DNA of 64,000 nucleotides from positions 19,490,221 through 19,554,220 of the forward strand of contig OZ038527.1 of assembly GCA_964036665.1 (NCBI GenBank), written 5' to 3'. This stretch comes from Gordius sp. MW1. Lineage: Eukaryota; Nematomorpha; Gordioida; Gordea; Gordiidae. The notes under the pieces are model-generated. The model ran no database searches, was not told the origin of the DNA, and saw nothing but the letters and a program-made list of their open reading frames with translations. The position numbers were made by a program, and so were the translations under genes. Below, one piece after another: positions 11,756-22,701 of the stretch (position 1 is its first letter; each line of letters opens with the position of its first letter).

Positions 11756-14700
11756 ATGGATGAATCAAAGTTATCAAAAATTCATTTAGCAGAGTTCAAT
11801 GCTGAACTACATTCAATTGAGGATTATATATTTAATATGGAATCCATATTGGAAATTAAAGGAATGGAGGCTACTGCATCAGTTAAGAAAAAGGTTCTTC
11901 TAGCTTTCATAGGGCTCAATACTATTAAAGAACTTAGACAATTACTTTACCCTACTAAGTTAAAGGATGCACAATATGAAGATATAGAAAAAATGTTATT
12001 CCTAAAATACCAACCCCCTCAGACTGTATTTGCTTCAAGATTTGAATTGTTAAATATTACAAGACATAATGGTGAATCCATACTAGAATTAGTCAGAAGA
12101 ATTAAAACATGTATTAGCAAATGTAATTACAAATCTGACATTGATGAACGTTGCAGGGACCATTTTATTTTTGCAATTAAGTTAAAGAGGCTAGAATTGG
12201 AGCTGAGGACCAAATTTCCTGACACCTTAGATGAAGTGGGTAATCCGTTAACTTTTGATAGGGTAATCAATATGGCATTAACAATGGAGAGGGCAGATAC
12301 CGAAACACAAGAAGAGAAAGAAGAAATGCTTTGTAAGATTAAACATGAATCATTCTCTCATAATCAACGTGACCAATCAAATAAACATTTTGGAAAAACG
12401 GTAAGTTGCTCAAGGTGCCATAAAGAACACCCCAAATTTCGTTGTCCAGCGTTCAATGCCACATGCTACAAATGTAAAAGAAAAGGACATTTTGCCATTG
12501 GCTGTCGAAGTTCATTGAATCAGATTGTTGATTACGAATCTTCGGATTCTGTAAACCGGATTGGGCAACATGCTAAACGTCTAACCATTACGGCGAGGCT
12601 TAATGGGCATCCGATTTCTATGGATTATGATACTGGAGCGCAGGTCTCCGTTATTAATGTTAAAGTATGGCAGCTTTTAGGGAGACCGTCGCTTCATGAA
12701 TGCGCGATTCCCAAAGCCTATGGAAATCAACCCGTCGAAATAATGGGAAAAACTCATATGGTCGTGGAAGTCGGTCATAATTCGCACTATCTTTCGGCTG
12801 TAGTTACGAAATCCAAAGATGTACCCTTATTTGGGTTGCCCTGGATTATTAAGTTTGGATTCCAAATTCCTAAAGAAGTTAAAATACATAAAATCAACCA
12901 GGAATTTGTGCAAAAGGAATCAATTAATCTCAACAAAGAGTTTCCACTGGTATTCAATGAAACTCCTACCCATTTACAGGGATTTGTTGTAAAAATCATG
13001 CTTTTGGACGAAGCGAAACCTATTGCGATCCCGGCGAGAAGAGTTCCTTTTCCGTTACGGAAGCCGGTTGAACTGGAACTCAATAGATTGGTACAGTCAG
13101 GTATCATTGAAAAAGTGGATCCTAGTGTTAGTAAAATAACGTGGTGCACGCCGATAGTAAACGTTAGGAAGAAAAATGGCGAAATTAGAATTTGTGCCGA
13201 TTTCAAGGTCACTCTTAACCCATTCATTCATAATGATCATCACATCATTCCTACGTTTGACGACATAGCAGCTAAAATTCGGGATGGTTATTTATATACC
13301 AAAGTTGACTTACGTGATGCATACCTTCAACTACCAATTGCTCTGGAATGTCAGAATTTATTAACTATTTCCACACACGTCGGTTTTTTTAAATACAAAA
13401 GAATGCCATTTGGGTTATCTTGTGCGCCTTTGATTTTTCAGAGATACATGGAGAGTATTTTGAGTGGTTGCAACCACACGGGTATTTATTTAGATGATAT
13501 AATTATCACGGGCAAAGATTACCAGGATCATCTATACAATGTAAGGGAAGTACTGAGCAAGTTACAATCCGTGGGCATGAAAGCACAATTTTCAAAGGTC
13601 GAATTTTTGAAAAAATCTATCACTTTTCTTGGACACACCTTTGACAGTGAAGGTATCCACCCTTCAAGTGATAAAGTACGAGCCATCAAAGACTGCCCAG
13701 CCCCAAAGAATGTTAAGGAATTGCGTTCCTTTCTGGGCTTAATCAATTATCATGAAAAGTTTATACCACATTTACATGGTATAATGGCTCCCCTACATAA
13801 ATTAACTAGTATCAAATCAAAATGGTATTGGTCACAAACCGAGGAGTCGGTGTTTCAAAAGGTTAAAACTTTGCTATCGGAGCAGTCTACGTTAGTTCCT
13901 TATTCAAATGAGTTACCGCTGATCCTGGAATGCGACGCATCGGAACATGGATTTGGAGCGGTACTTTTTCACTTAATTGGCGATAATAAGAGGCCAATTG
14001 CTTACGCGTCAAGGACGTTGATTGATGGTGAGAAGCAATACGCATCAATCGATAGAGAAGCAAGGGCCTTAGTCTTTGGTATGGAAAAGTTTCATACTTA
14101 CTTATCAGGTCGCAAGTTTGTGCTACGCACGGACCATAAACCGTTGGAAAGGATTTTTGGGGCTTCAAGGGATTTGCCCAAAATCAGCAATAACCGTTTA
14201 ATAAGGTGGGCATGGAAAATGTCGGGGTATGATTATAAAATAGAATACATTCCTGGCAAAGATAACGGATGTGCTGATGCCTTATCTCGTTTACCGGCCC
14301 CTGCCACGGAGTCCGATATGATCAATTTTTACAAAAGCAATTCGATAAATAGTATTCGTCTTTTAAATCTGCAAGATTTACACTTAACAGAGGAATTATT
14401 AATAAAGGAATCTCTCGTGGATACAAACTTAAAACTGTTAAAAAGATTTATAGATAAAGGTTGGCCTAAAAGCAAAAAGGACCTCCACAAGGATATTCAA
14501 GTTTTTTTTGACAGGAAGAATGAGTTAGAGCATGACAAGGGAGTCATTTTTGTAGACGGCCTGATAATTGTGCCGTCACGACTAAGGCATCAAGTCCTGT
14601 CAATAATTCACCGGGGCCATCCAGGGATCAATGCAATGAAATCGATCGCCAGATTATATGTTTATTGGCCGCACATGGATAAGGATATTGAAAGGCACGT

Positions 14701-15646
14701 GCAGAATTGTGTGGGGTGCCAGAAAAATAGAAGTAATAGACCTGAAGTCCCTCTGTATTCTTGGAACGTAACTGAAAACCCTTGGGAAAGGGTACATTTA
14801 GATTATGCGGGGCCAGTTGACGGATATTATTGGTTGGTGGCGGTGGATTCGTTTTCCAAATGGATTGAAGTAGCGCAGTTACGAAGTTCGACCATTCAGG
14901 TTACATTAAAGAAATTACGAGAGTGGTTTGCCAGATGGGGCGTTCCGAAACAAATAGTTACGGACAACGGACCCCAGTTTAGAAGCCAAGAGATGCACTT
15001 CTTTTGTGATCAGTATCATATTAAACACATTAAAACAACGCCGTACCATCCAAAAACGAATGGACTCGTCGAAAGAGCCATCAGGACGTTGAAATCACGT
15101 TACGCAGCGGCGCGCGAATATAATGCGGACCCGGAAGTCTGCATGTTAGATGTCCTCCTTAGCTATCGCATAAGCGAGCATTCTTCAACCGGTAGATCCC
15201 CATCTAAAGCATTAATTGGAAGAAATGTTAAAACGGCGTTGGACTGGGTACGTCCCACTCAGAAGAAATATATGGAACAAAAAATCGATAAACAGGAAGA
15301 GTGGCATGATGCGCATGCGGCGAAGAGAGAATTCATTCCGGGTCAATTGGTATGGGTAAAAAATGAAATGAATAGCGGGTGGAGAGCGGGAAAGATTCTT
15401 AAACGCAACGGACCTTGGTCCTATCTAGTGGAAACGCGAAACAAAAACATGCGAAAACATGGTGATCAGTTGAGAGATCGGGCAAGCATTGTTGATCCTC
15501 AGGTCCCGGAAGAGGGGGAAGATGATAGTTCTGACGACATGTCTTCTGGTCCAACACCAAACGAACAAGAACAAGAAAGTAGTACCATCCTAAGGAAATC
15601 GGAAAGGATTAGGAAACCCCCCAGCCGTTTAATAGAAGAAATTTAG
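11756..15646 (+). CDS. Gag-pol polyprotein of a Mag-like gypsy retrotransposon
   Basis: One uninterrupted frame of 1,296 residues from the ATG at 11756; an earlier in-frame TTG exists but ATG is preferred. Gag ends with two zinc knuckles, about residues 217-230 (CSRCHKEHPKFRC) and 236-249 (CYKCKRKGHFAIGC). The aspartic protease motif DTGAQ is near 291. Reverse transcriptase spans roughly 440-620, with KVDLRDAYLQ and the catalytic YLDD near 576. RNase H follows (ECDASEHGFGA near 723, RTDHKPLERI). Integrase has the HHCC zinc finger from about 951 (HRGHPG...CVGCQ) and the DDE residues in LDYAGP, TDNGPQF and KTNGLVER. The product copies element RNA into DNA in virus-like particles and inserts it in the genome. 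Gag and pol are fused in one frame, without a stop or shift. All catalytic motifs look intact. Confidence 0.95.
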   Translation: MDESKLSKIHLAEFNAELHSIEDYIFNMESILEIKGMEATASVKKKVLLAFIGLNTIKELRQLLYPTKLKDAQYEDIEKMLFLKYQPPQTVFASRFELLNITRHNGESILELVRRIKTCISKCNYKSDIDERCRDHFIFAIKLKRLELELRTKFPDTLDEVGNPLTFDRVINMALTMERADTETQEEKEEMLCKIKHESFSHNQRDQSNKHFGKTVSCSRCHKEHPKFRCPAFNATCYKCKRKGHFAIGCRSSLNQIVDYESSDSVNRIGQHAKRLTITARLNGHPISMDYDTGAQVSVINVKVWQLLGRPSLHECAIPKAYGNQPVEIMGKTHMVVEVGHNSHYLSAVVTKSKDVPLFGLPWIIKFGFQIPKEVKIHKINQEFVQKESINLNKEFPLVFNETPTHLQGFVVKIMLLDEAKPIAIPARRVPFPLRKPVELELNRLVQSGIIEKVDPSVSKITWCTPIVNVRKKNGEIRICADFKVTLNPFIHNDHHIIPTFDDIAAKIRDGYLYTKVDLRDAYLQLPIALECQNLLTISTHVGFFKYKRMPFGLSCAPLIFQRYMESILSGCNHTGIYLDDIIITGKDYQDHLYNVREVLSKLQSVGMKAQFSKVEFLKKSITFLGHTFDSEGIHPSSDKVRAIKDCPAPKNVKELRSFLGLINYHEKFIPHLHGIMAPLHKLTSIKSKWYWSQTEESVFQKVKTLLSEQSTLVPYSNELPLILECDASEHGFGAVLFHLIGDNKRPIAYASRTLIDGEKQYASIDREARALVFGMEKFHTYLSGRKFVLRTDHKPLERIFGASRDLPKISNNRLIRWAWKMSGYDYKIEYIPGKDNGCADALSRLPAPATESDMINFYKSNSINSIRLLNLQDLHLTEELLIKESLVDTNLKLLKRFIDKGWPKSKKDLHKDIQVFFDRKNELEHDKGVIFVDGLIIVPSRLRHQVLSIIHRGHPGINAMKSIARLYVYWPHMDKDIERHVQNCVGCQKNRSNRPEVPLYSWNVTENPWERVHLDYAGPVDGYYWLVAVDSFSKWIEVAQLRSSTIQVTLKKLREWFARWGVPKQIVTDNGPQFRSQEMHFFCDQYHIKHIKTTPYHPKTNGLVERAIRTLKSRYAAAREYNADPEVCMLDVLLSYRISEHSSTGRSPSKALIGRNVKTALDWVRPTQKKYMEQKIDKQEEWHDAHAAKREFIPGQLVWVKNEMNSGWRAGKILKRNGPWSYLVETRNKNMRKHGDQLRDRASIVDPQVPEEGEDDSSDDMSSGPTPNEQEQESSTILRKSERIRKPPSRLIEEI

Positions 15647-15667
15647 GCTTTTGTAGGCGAAGGGAAA

Positions 15668-15868
15668 TGTTGTGTTGATACTTTATATTCTTATTTCAAT
15701 TGTTATTACAACTCTCATTGATTCTATTAACAACCATATATATATCGATTTGTACCCAATTGTTGGTAACCATTTTATTTTAGTTCCTGTGTCAACGTTC
15801 ATGTTCTAACTAATAAATATCAATGTTTAGTTTCATTCCTGTGTCAACGTTCATGTTCTAACTTAATA
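15668..15868 (+). repeat. 3' LTR of the first gypsy element
   Basis: 201 bp, same sequence as the 5' LTR, followed by the second copy of the CTATC target duplication. Confidence 0.95.
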
Positions 15869-16552
15869 CTATCTAACAATCTGACCTGATTGTAATGAAC
15901 CCATGACATTTTTTTAAATGATATAATATCCTCTTCATCAGAGTACCTACTACTTTTACACGAATTTGCTATAGCTTAAATCACTGCTATTACAGTAATA
16001 GTTATATTTTTTACTATTTTACACCAAAAGCTATACTCTAAAATTTGCACATATAAACTTAACAGAATTTATTAGAACAGTTCTACCTTTGTAATTTTAA
16101 AAGCTATAGCATTGCCCACAGTAAAAATTTTATATTCTAACAAAGATGCGCACTGACCTGATCTTACTGTAAAAGTGATAGGGGCTCAGTGATATTAAAA
16201 CTATGAATACTCCGATTTTGAAAATTAAACTTTGACTAGTACATAATACAACAAGAAGACTTAAACAGATATAAAACACGGCTACTTGACACAGACAATC
16301 ACTTAGTGCTGCCTTACAAAATTATAACACGCTTAATTATCTCATCTAATGACGTCATCCACTCATTTGCTCTATCATAATTTTCTATAAAAATAGACGC
16401 TATTCCGGGTCGTTTAAATCAAATATTTATTCTCCCTAATAAGCCTATAATTACTTACGGTCAGTGTTCCGAAATTTGTGGAGTCAATCACTCTTTTATA
16501 CCTATCTGTTTAGAAGTTCTATCTACTAATAATTTTTTAAACTGAGTAACAA
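15869..16552 (+). pseudogene. cox2: Mitochondrial cytochrome c oxidase subunit II (NUMT copy)
   Basis: With mitochondrial code, frames show [65 protein letters not shown] and [20 protein letters not shown]. The last of these contains the Cys/His ligands of the CuA centre (C..EICG..H). Frameshifts and a TAA at a Trp-codon position show decay. Transcription in the parent mitochondrion would run with cox1 upstream and a probable tRNA-Lys downstream. Confidence 0.85.
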
Positions 16553-16555
16553 CAA

Positions 16556-16622
16556 AGTAATACAATTAAAAAGCTTTTATGAAGCATCAACCTCTTAAGT
16601 TGAAGAAGTTACTAGTAACTTT
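16556..16622 (+). tRNA. trnK: Probable mitochondrial tRNA-Lys (CUU), NUMT copy
   Basis: Between cox2 and atp6 a stem CAAC/GTTG encloses the loop CTCTTAA, the usual anticodon loop of mitochondrial tRNA-Lys(CUU). A possible T-arm (AGTTACTAGTAACT) follows. The location between cox2 and atp6 (atp8) is the common ancestral place for this tRNA. I could not fold a convincing acceptor stem, so boundaries are approximate. Confidence 0.4.
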
Positions 16623-16634
16623 ACCTGCCTTGGG

Positions 16635-16666
16635 GGTTTATATCACCTTGTCAAGGTGATAAACCT
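16635..16666. repeat. Hairpin upstream of atp6
   Basis: GGTTTATATCACCTTG is followed immediately by CAAGGTGATAAACC; a near-perfect hairpin with one 2-nt bulge, at the cox2/atp6 junction of the mitochondrial block. It may be an RNA-processing signal in the parent mitochondrion or another of the many palindromes. Confidence 0.6.
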
Positions 16667-16687
16667 ACATATTAGCCCCCTCATCCC

Positions 16688-17218
16688 CCAAACTTTTCGG
16701 ATAATAACGTCAATTATTACGTTACTAATTTTATTATGAATTTTTACATCGTCTATTCTGTCTATCGGAGGGCCCTCTGATACTATTAAGCCCTTCATGG
16801 TAGGAAGAGTGGGTGTTTAGTTTCTATGTGTATTTTCTCAGCTATTTTGTCATATAATTATCTGGGTTTAATACCGTACACGTACACTTTAACGTTTAGT
16901 ACAGCTATTATTCTCTCCCTTTTTTTGCAGTAGTAAATTTTTTAACAGGCTTAAAATCATACATATTTATCCCATCGGGATCGCCTATTGTACTAGTTCC
17001 TTTTTTGTTTATCATTGAGCTTGTTTCTATTCTAATCCGACCTATCACTTGGCTCTCCGACTTTCAGCAAATATTACAAGTGGTCACATTTTAAAACACC
17101 TTTGCATGGGCTTAATGACCACCCATCCTTTCATAGCTTTTGGCCCCGCCGTGCTTTTAATGACGTTAGAGAATTGGTCTGCTTTATTCAAGCCTATGTT
17201 TTTATATCTCTTTTAAGA
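16688..17218 (+). pseudogene. atp6: Mitochondrial ATP synthase subunit 6 (NUMT copy)
   Basis: Mitochondrial-code frames contain NYLGLMPYTYTLTFSTAMI, then PSGSPMVLVPFLFMIELVSM and LIRPITW, the conserved proton-channel helices of ATP6 (family signature LVPFL.xIExxSxxIRP). Frameshifts near 16815, 16925 and 17060-17120 break it. An atp8 gene is not recognisable between cox2 and atp6. Confidence 0.75.
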
Positions 17219-17223
17219 CTTTA

Positions 17224-18031
17224 TGTTAGAGAAACAGCTAATTAACTTAACATTCATGATAACTAACCCTGTGTACATATTATATAACTCATGATGGCCT
17301 TTGATATCCGCATTTTCCGGGTTGTCCTTCATGACCGCTTTTTTATCGTTACTGTGAATAAAAAACGTTTACCTTAGAAGTCTTTGTTTGGGTGTTTCAG
17401 TTCTTATACCCTATACACTTTCTATCTTTGATGGCAAGATTTACAACGAGAAAGTGTTTTAAGAGGTCAATAACTAGTACTATTGAAAACTCTTTAAAAT
17501 TTTTCTTTATTCTATTCATTACTTCGGAAATTATATTTTGTATGTCATTTTTTTGATCTTTTTTTCATTTCTCTGATCCTGAAATTGGAACAAATTGGCC
17601 GCCTTTAGGTATTGACCCTATCCCTTTCTTCGAGACGCTTATACTAAATACAATCATTTTACTTACAAGAGGAATGTGACCTGAGCGCATCATTCTTTTT
17701 TTAATAAGATAAAAACCTCTACTTTAATTTTGACTTTTGTAACAATATTACTAGGTGTGTATTTTACTTTTTTGCAGCTTGAAGAATACATAACGTCTAA
17801 TTTCTCTATAAATGACTCCTGCTATGGTAGTGTGTTTTTTATGTCAACAAGGTTTCATGGTTTACATCTTCTAGTAGGATCTATGTTTTTAATGTCCTTA
17901 GTACCCCGCATAATGTCACGTCTTAATAGTTCTAACGACATTCCTCATTTTGAGCTAGCAGCCTGATACTGACATTTTGTAGACGTAGTATTATTATTTT
18001 TATACCTTTGTATATATTGATGAGGAGAATA
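17224..18031 (+). pseudogene. cox3: Mitochondrial cytochrome c oxidase subunit III (NUMT copy)
   Basis: Recognised from YNSWWPLMSAFSGLSFMTAF, MTSEIMFCMSFFWSFFH, EIGTNWPPLGIDPIPFFETL, MLNTMILLTSG, then FHGLHLLVGSMFLMSL and FELAAWYWHFVDVVLLFLYL to the terminal YWWGE. These are the usual COX3 membrane segments. The only clear lesion is a frameshift region near 17700-17730. One AGG falls where most animals have Gly (TTGFHG). Confidence 0.85.
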
Positions 18032-18084
18032 ACAGAATCTTATTATAAATAGAATACAACTAATTTCCATTTAGAAGACCGTAG

Positions 18085-18277
18085 ATGTTAATAAATTATA
18101 TATTAATATTTTTTGTACCTTTAGCTATTGTGTTATTGTTATACAACGTATATAAGAAATCTTCACTATGTCGACCGGTACCCCTAGAAGCCTCAGATCT
18201 TCTTTTGAATGCGGCATCGACATTTTAAGTGTTGCACGAACACCTTTTTCTTTAAAATTCGTATACTTAGCTATTAT
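18085..18277 (+). pseudogene. nad3: Mitochondrial nad3, 5' part (NUMT copy, split by a gypsy element)
   Basis: Starts ATG at 18085 with a hydrophobic first helix and reads SFECGIDILSVARTPFSLKF, the loop conserved in complex I subunit ND3 (FECGFDP...A..PFSLRFF). There is a frameshift near 18165. The frame is interrupted by the second gypsy element after the target ATTAT (18273-18277). Confidence 0.85.
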
Positions 18278-18397
18278 TATAAGGATAGGATGGTTTATGG
18301 GAATTTTAATAACGCGATTCGATGACAGGAAATTACATATTCGTTACATAACACACTCGTTACAATTACATACTCGTTACATAACACAATCGTTACA
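18278..18397 (-). repeat. 3' LTR of the second gypsy element
   Basis: 120 bp; appears identical to the 22435-22554 copy. It includes three or more repeats of a CGTTACATAACAC motif. Confidence 0.95.
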
Positions 18398-18418
18398 TCT
18401 CTCCCCGTTTAACCAGCT

Positions 18419-21400
18419 TTAAATTTCTTCAATTAATCTCCGCGGTGGCTTCCTTGGTCTATTTTCCCTTTTTAAGTTTCCATCACCTTTATCTTCCGGT
18501 ATGTCATTATCTACCGGCACTAGTTCTTCCTGTATTGCCTCTGTAGGTTCTGGTCTTGATATCTCTTGATCATAAACTACCTCCTCCTCTTCACATGATG
18601 CATCATTAACAACCGGGCAAGCCAAATCTTGATCTTCCACTACCTCCTCTTCTCTTTTTCTCAATTGGTCCGCATGTTTGCGCACGGCTTTATTGTTACT
18701 TACAACGCTATAGGACAATAACCCATTCCTAGCGAGTACTTTTCCTTCCCGCCATCCTGGTGCCAATTCATTTTTTACCCAGACTAATTCATTTATTTCA
18801 AAGTTTCGTGGACGTGTCGTCATATCATGGTGAAAGGCTTGTTTTTTAATTTTGTGTTCCATAATGGTTTGGGGACTTGGTCGGGACCAATCGAGCATTG
18901 TCCGATTCCTCCGTCCGAAAAGCATCTTGGATGGCGACCTACCTGTTGAGTTATGTTCACAAACCCTGTATGCTGATAAAATTTCATTCATACACTCCTC
19001 TGGATCCTTTTCTCTGGTGGCCAAGGCCAAGTAACGGCTTTTTAATGTTCTAATACATCTCTCTGCACAACCATTTGTCTTGGGATGGTAAGGAGAGATC
19101 AGAATATGCACTATATTATAATTCTTGCAGAATTGCCTAAACTCCACGGTAGTAAACTGAGGTCCATTATCGCTGACTATTTGACGTGGAACACCAAATC
19201 GAGCAAACCATCCTTTTAGTTTTTTTATCAATATTTTAGAATATATATTCCTAAGGAGTTCCACTTCAATCCACTTTGAATAAGAGTCAATACCGACAAA
19301 CCGGTAGTAGGAGTCCATCGGTCCTGCTAGATCTATATGTAATCGTTCCCAAGGCGTGTTCGTTACGTTCCACGAATATAATGGAACTTCAGGAATATTT
19401 ATGCGGTTCCTTTGACAATTACCACAATTCGCAATAAATTTATTAATGTCTAAGTCCAAACCTGGCCAGTAAACATAATATCTACTAATAGATTTCATCG
19501 CGTTAATCCCAGGATGTCCCCTGTGCAAAATATTTAATACAGATTTACGTAGTGTCTTTGGTATGACTATTCGACCGTTCCATTGTATGATACCCTTATC
19601 CGAACATAATTCACTTTTCCTATAGAAATACGGTAATACATCTTCGCCGACGGCATTTTTGTTTACATTCCAACTTTGATCTATATATATCAAGACTTTC
19701 TTGAGAGTGCTATCACCAAGAGTTTCCTTCGCGATTGTTTTTTCCGACACTTGTAAGTCTTCTAGCGTAATTGACTTTAGGCAGCCAAAATTTTTTTCAT
19801 CTTCTGATAGCCCCTCGTTAATTTCCGATAAGGGTAGTCGCAGGCATCTGCAACGCAATTTTCTTTCCCTGGTCTATATTCTAAACTATAATCATATGCG
19901 GACAACTTCCAAGACCACCTTATTAATCGATTATTGCCAATTTTCGACAAATCCTGATGTCCGCCAAATAGCCGCTCCAAAGGTTTGTGGCTGTCCGCAA
20001 GGTAAACTTCCTTCCAAATATATAGGCATGGAATTTTTCACAGCCAAACAACAATGCCCTCGCTTCTTTGTCAATCGAGGCATAGTTTTTCTCTGATTTT
20101 GAAAGAGTCTTTGAAGCGTAAGCAATTGGTTTTTCCAACCCGTTGGAAAATTGGTGCATTAAAACGGCTCCGAATCCATCATTTGAAGCGTCACAATCAA
20201 GGATTAAAGGTAAATCAATTGAATAGGGAATAACCGTGTCTTTATGAGTTAAGATTGTCTTAACTTTTTTATAGACAGCGTCTTCTATTGGTGTCCAAGT
20301 CCACTTGCACTTTGGACTCGTCAATCGATGTAGTGGAGCGCATAAACTATGCAGATGGGGAATAAACTTCTCATAGTAATTTATCAGGCCCAAAAAGGCC
20401 CTTAATTTCTGTACGTTTTGCGGAATCGGTGCCTCTTGTATTGCTCGAATTTTCTCCGACATTGGGTGTATGCCAAATCTGTCTATACGAAATCCCAAAA
20501 AAGTCACAGAGTCTTCTAAGAATTTAACTTTTGCCAACTTAGCTTTTAATCCTGCGTTATTCAGTCTTGATAGTACCACTGTTAAATTGCGGAAATGCTC
20601 GTCATCATTCTCACCCGTAACTATCACATCATCTAGGTACACTCCCGTCTTTTTGCAATCCTTAAGCAAGTCGTCCATATATCTCTGGAATAGTATTGGT
20701 CCTGAGGCAAGTCCAAACGGCAACCGTTTGTAGCGATAATAGCCCACATGCGTATTGATGATCAGGAAATTTTGGGATTGCTCATCCACACTCATTTGTA
20801 AGTAATCGTCGTAAACTTTTTTCCCCCGGATTTTGCCACAATATCATCAAATGTGGGTAAGATGTGATAGTCTTTAAGAAGAAAAGGGTTCAATGTGACC
20901 CTAAAATCCCCACAAATACGAATATCACCATTATTTTTCATAACGTATACCGTTGGTGTTGCCCATTCAACGCGACATTTAGAAGGATCGACCTTTTCGA
21001 TTATATCCGCCGCCATGAGTCTATCTAATTCCTTTTCTATCGGGCCCCGTAATGGAAAGGGCACCCGACGGGCCGGCAGAACCTTCCCACTAGCTGACGA
21101 TTCAACGTTTATACGAACTGGACAACCATTAATGACTCCCGGTCGCTCATCAAAAATTCCGGCAAATTTCTTTATTAGATTATCAATTTTGGTACTCGAG
21201 TTTTGATTTAAACTAGTCACTGATTGTTGAACCTTGGAAATTTTGACACATTTCGGAGTATAGTCCAAAATTTAATATCCAGGGTAGGCCAAATAAGGGT
21301 GTGTCCGATGTTTTTGTCACGATGACAGGCAGTAATTTGCTCTGGTCGCCTAGCCCCACTTTAATGTTTGTTTCGCCGATTACATCTAGTTTTTGATGGC

Positions 21401-22421
21401 CATACCCCGTTAAATTATGCGTTGGCCGTAATTTCGGCTTTCCTATGTGATTCCAAATTTCCTCATTTATTACCGACACCTGAGCGCCGGTGTCATATTC
21501 AAACCGGAATGGAACATCATTTAACGTGGCTTCAATTGTTGCTCGTTTCCGATCACTTTTTTTAATGTGATTGATAGAATTAATTTCGCCAACCTCTTCC
21601 TCACGATCATCAAAAACTTGGTTAACCCTCTTATTCTTGCATGCCCGCGAAAAATGCCCCATCTTATTACAATTATAACACTTTGCCGTAACTGCAGCGC
21701 AATGATTACGAGTGTGTGACCGGCCACAACGAAAACATTTAGAGGAGGTACGGTTGGAGTCGGTCTGACCCTTACTAACACCTACACCATTACGATTATC
21801 CCTTATTCGATTTATATTCAAGGAATTAACCTCGCTCTCTGCCGTCTCCCATGCTAAAGCCATATCCAAAATTTTATCAAAAGTTAAGCTTTTACCTGTT
21901 TCGTCAAGCATCCTAGGATATTTACTCCGAATTTCGACCTCCATCTTCGGGAATCGAATTCCTGCTACGAATTGGTCCCGAAGACGCTCTTCAACATCAT
22001 TATTAAACTGTGCCGCTTGTGCAGTTTCCTTCAATCGTTTCGTAAATCCTAACACCGACTCACCTTCTGACCTCATAAGGCGAATAAACTCTAATCTTGA
22101 AGCCATAGTACTGGATCTAGGTTTAAAAATGGTCTTACATGTTTCAATGATCTTCTCCCAATCCACATTTTCGATTTTACATGGAAATAAGTAATTTTTT
22201 ATTTGTATCACATTCTGAATTCCAAAATAGGCGAGGAATAATTTTTTGTAGATCTGTTTCAATGCATCACCCGTTGCGCATATTCCTTTGGCTATTAGAA
22301 TATATTCCATATTTTCTAAATACTCCTCTATTGGAATATCCGTGGAATAAGGTAGGAGCGTAATTTTTGAAATATCCACTTCGTTCTTCATAGAATTTTC
22401 TGTCTTTATTGTAGATTCCAT
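18419..22421 (-). pseudogene. Gag-pol of the second Mag-like gypsy element, interrupted
   Basis: The ATG is at 22421, right after the primer-binding site. Gag with two zinc knuckles (CFRCGRSHTRNHC, CYNCNKMGHFSRAC) and protease DTGAQ read in one frame to about 21266. There the frame shifts inside the protease-RT spacer. RT continues to about 20810, where several residues are lost: the motif-A segment (KVDLRDAY in the first element) is reduced to KVYDDYLQ. YLDD, RNase H (CDASNDGFGA) and a further shift near 19990 follow. Another shift near 19850 leads to a 479-residue integrase frame with HRGHPG, LAGPMD, SDNGPQF and KTNGCAERC, ending with a basic tail. Protein similarity to the first element is high along the length. 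As written it cannot give a full polyprotein. Confidence 0.9.
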
Positions 22422-22423
22422 CT

Positions 22424-22432
22424 TCGTCGCCA
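22424..22432 (-). promoter_or_regulatory. Primer-binding site of the second gypsy element
   Basis: On the minus strand TGGCGACGA lies two bases inside the 5' LTR; it matches the first nine bases of the first element's site, complementary to the 3' end of tRNA-Ser(GCU). Confidence 0.65.
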
Positions 22433-22434
22433 GA

Positions 22435-22554
22435 TATAAGGATAGGATGGTTTATGGGAATTTTAATAACGCGATTCGATGACAGGAAATTACATATTCG
22501 TTACATAACACACTCGTTACAATTACATACTCGTTACATAACACAATCGTTACA
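22435..22554 (-). repeat. 5' LTR of the second gypsy element
   Basis: 120 bp; identical to the other LTR as far as read, and followed on the plus strand by the ATTAT target copy. Confidence 0.95.
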
Positions 22555-22559
22555 ATTAT

Positions 22560-22701
22560 ATTTATTATTTTTGATTTAGAAATTACAATTATCCTTATCC
22601 CATTAATATCTAATTATTATGAACTACTTATCAGTGGTGTAATAGTACTAATTCGGACAGTAGGGCTGCTATTTGAGTGAAAATATAAAAATTTAACTTA
22701 A
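22560..22701 (+). pseudogene. nad3: Mitochondrial nad3, 3' part (NUMT copy)
   Basis: Continues the frame lost at the gypsy insertion: YIIFDLEITIIL and LFEWKYKNLT then stop TAA at 22699-22701. IFDLE and FEW are the C-terminal ND3 signatures. Removing the element and one ATTAT copy joins the two parts. Confidence 0.85.

Larger units (their letters stand above)
11504..15868 (+). mobile_element. Mag-like Ty3/gypsy LTR retrotransposon, structurally complete (4,365 bp)
   Basis: Two 201-bp LTRs (11504-11704 and 15668-15868) read as identical, starting TGTTGTG and ending TTAATA. The element is flanked by the 5-bp duplication CTATC (11499-11503 and 15869-15873). The primer-binding site TGGCGACGAGG (11706-11716) matches the 3' end of tRNA-Ser(GCU), as in Mag-type elements. 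A purine-rich tract GAAGGGAAA precedes the 3' LTR. Identical LTRs and an open gag-pol suggest recent transposition, after the mitochondrial insertion. Confidence 0.95.
18278..22554 (-). mobile_element. Second Mag-like gypsy LTR retrotransposon, frame-broken (4,277 bp)
   Basis: The element is inverted relative to the first. Its two LTRs (18278-18397 and 22435-22554) are only 120 bp and read as identical, running TGTAACG...CCTTATA on the minus strand. The target duplication is ATTAT (18273-18277 and 22555-22559), inside nad3. The primer-binding site TGGCGACGA (complement of 22424-22432) again fits tRNA-Ser. The LTR contains repeats of CGTTACATAACACA. Confidence 0.95.

Noticed and set aside
12787-14168. 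Minus-strand open frames within the gypsy gag-pol
   Set aside because: Shadows of the conserved plus-strand polyprotein.
17830-17850. AGG at a usual Gly codon in cox3, suggesting the tunicate mitochondrial code
   Set aside because: AGA in cox1, cox3 and nad4 falls at Ser positions, so the general invertebrate code fits better; one AGG may be a substitution.
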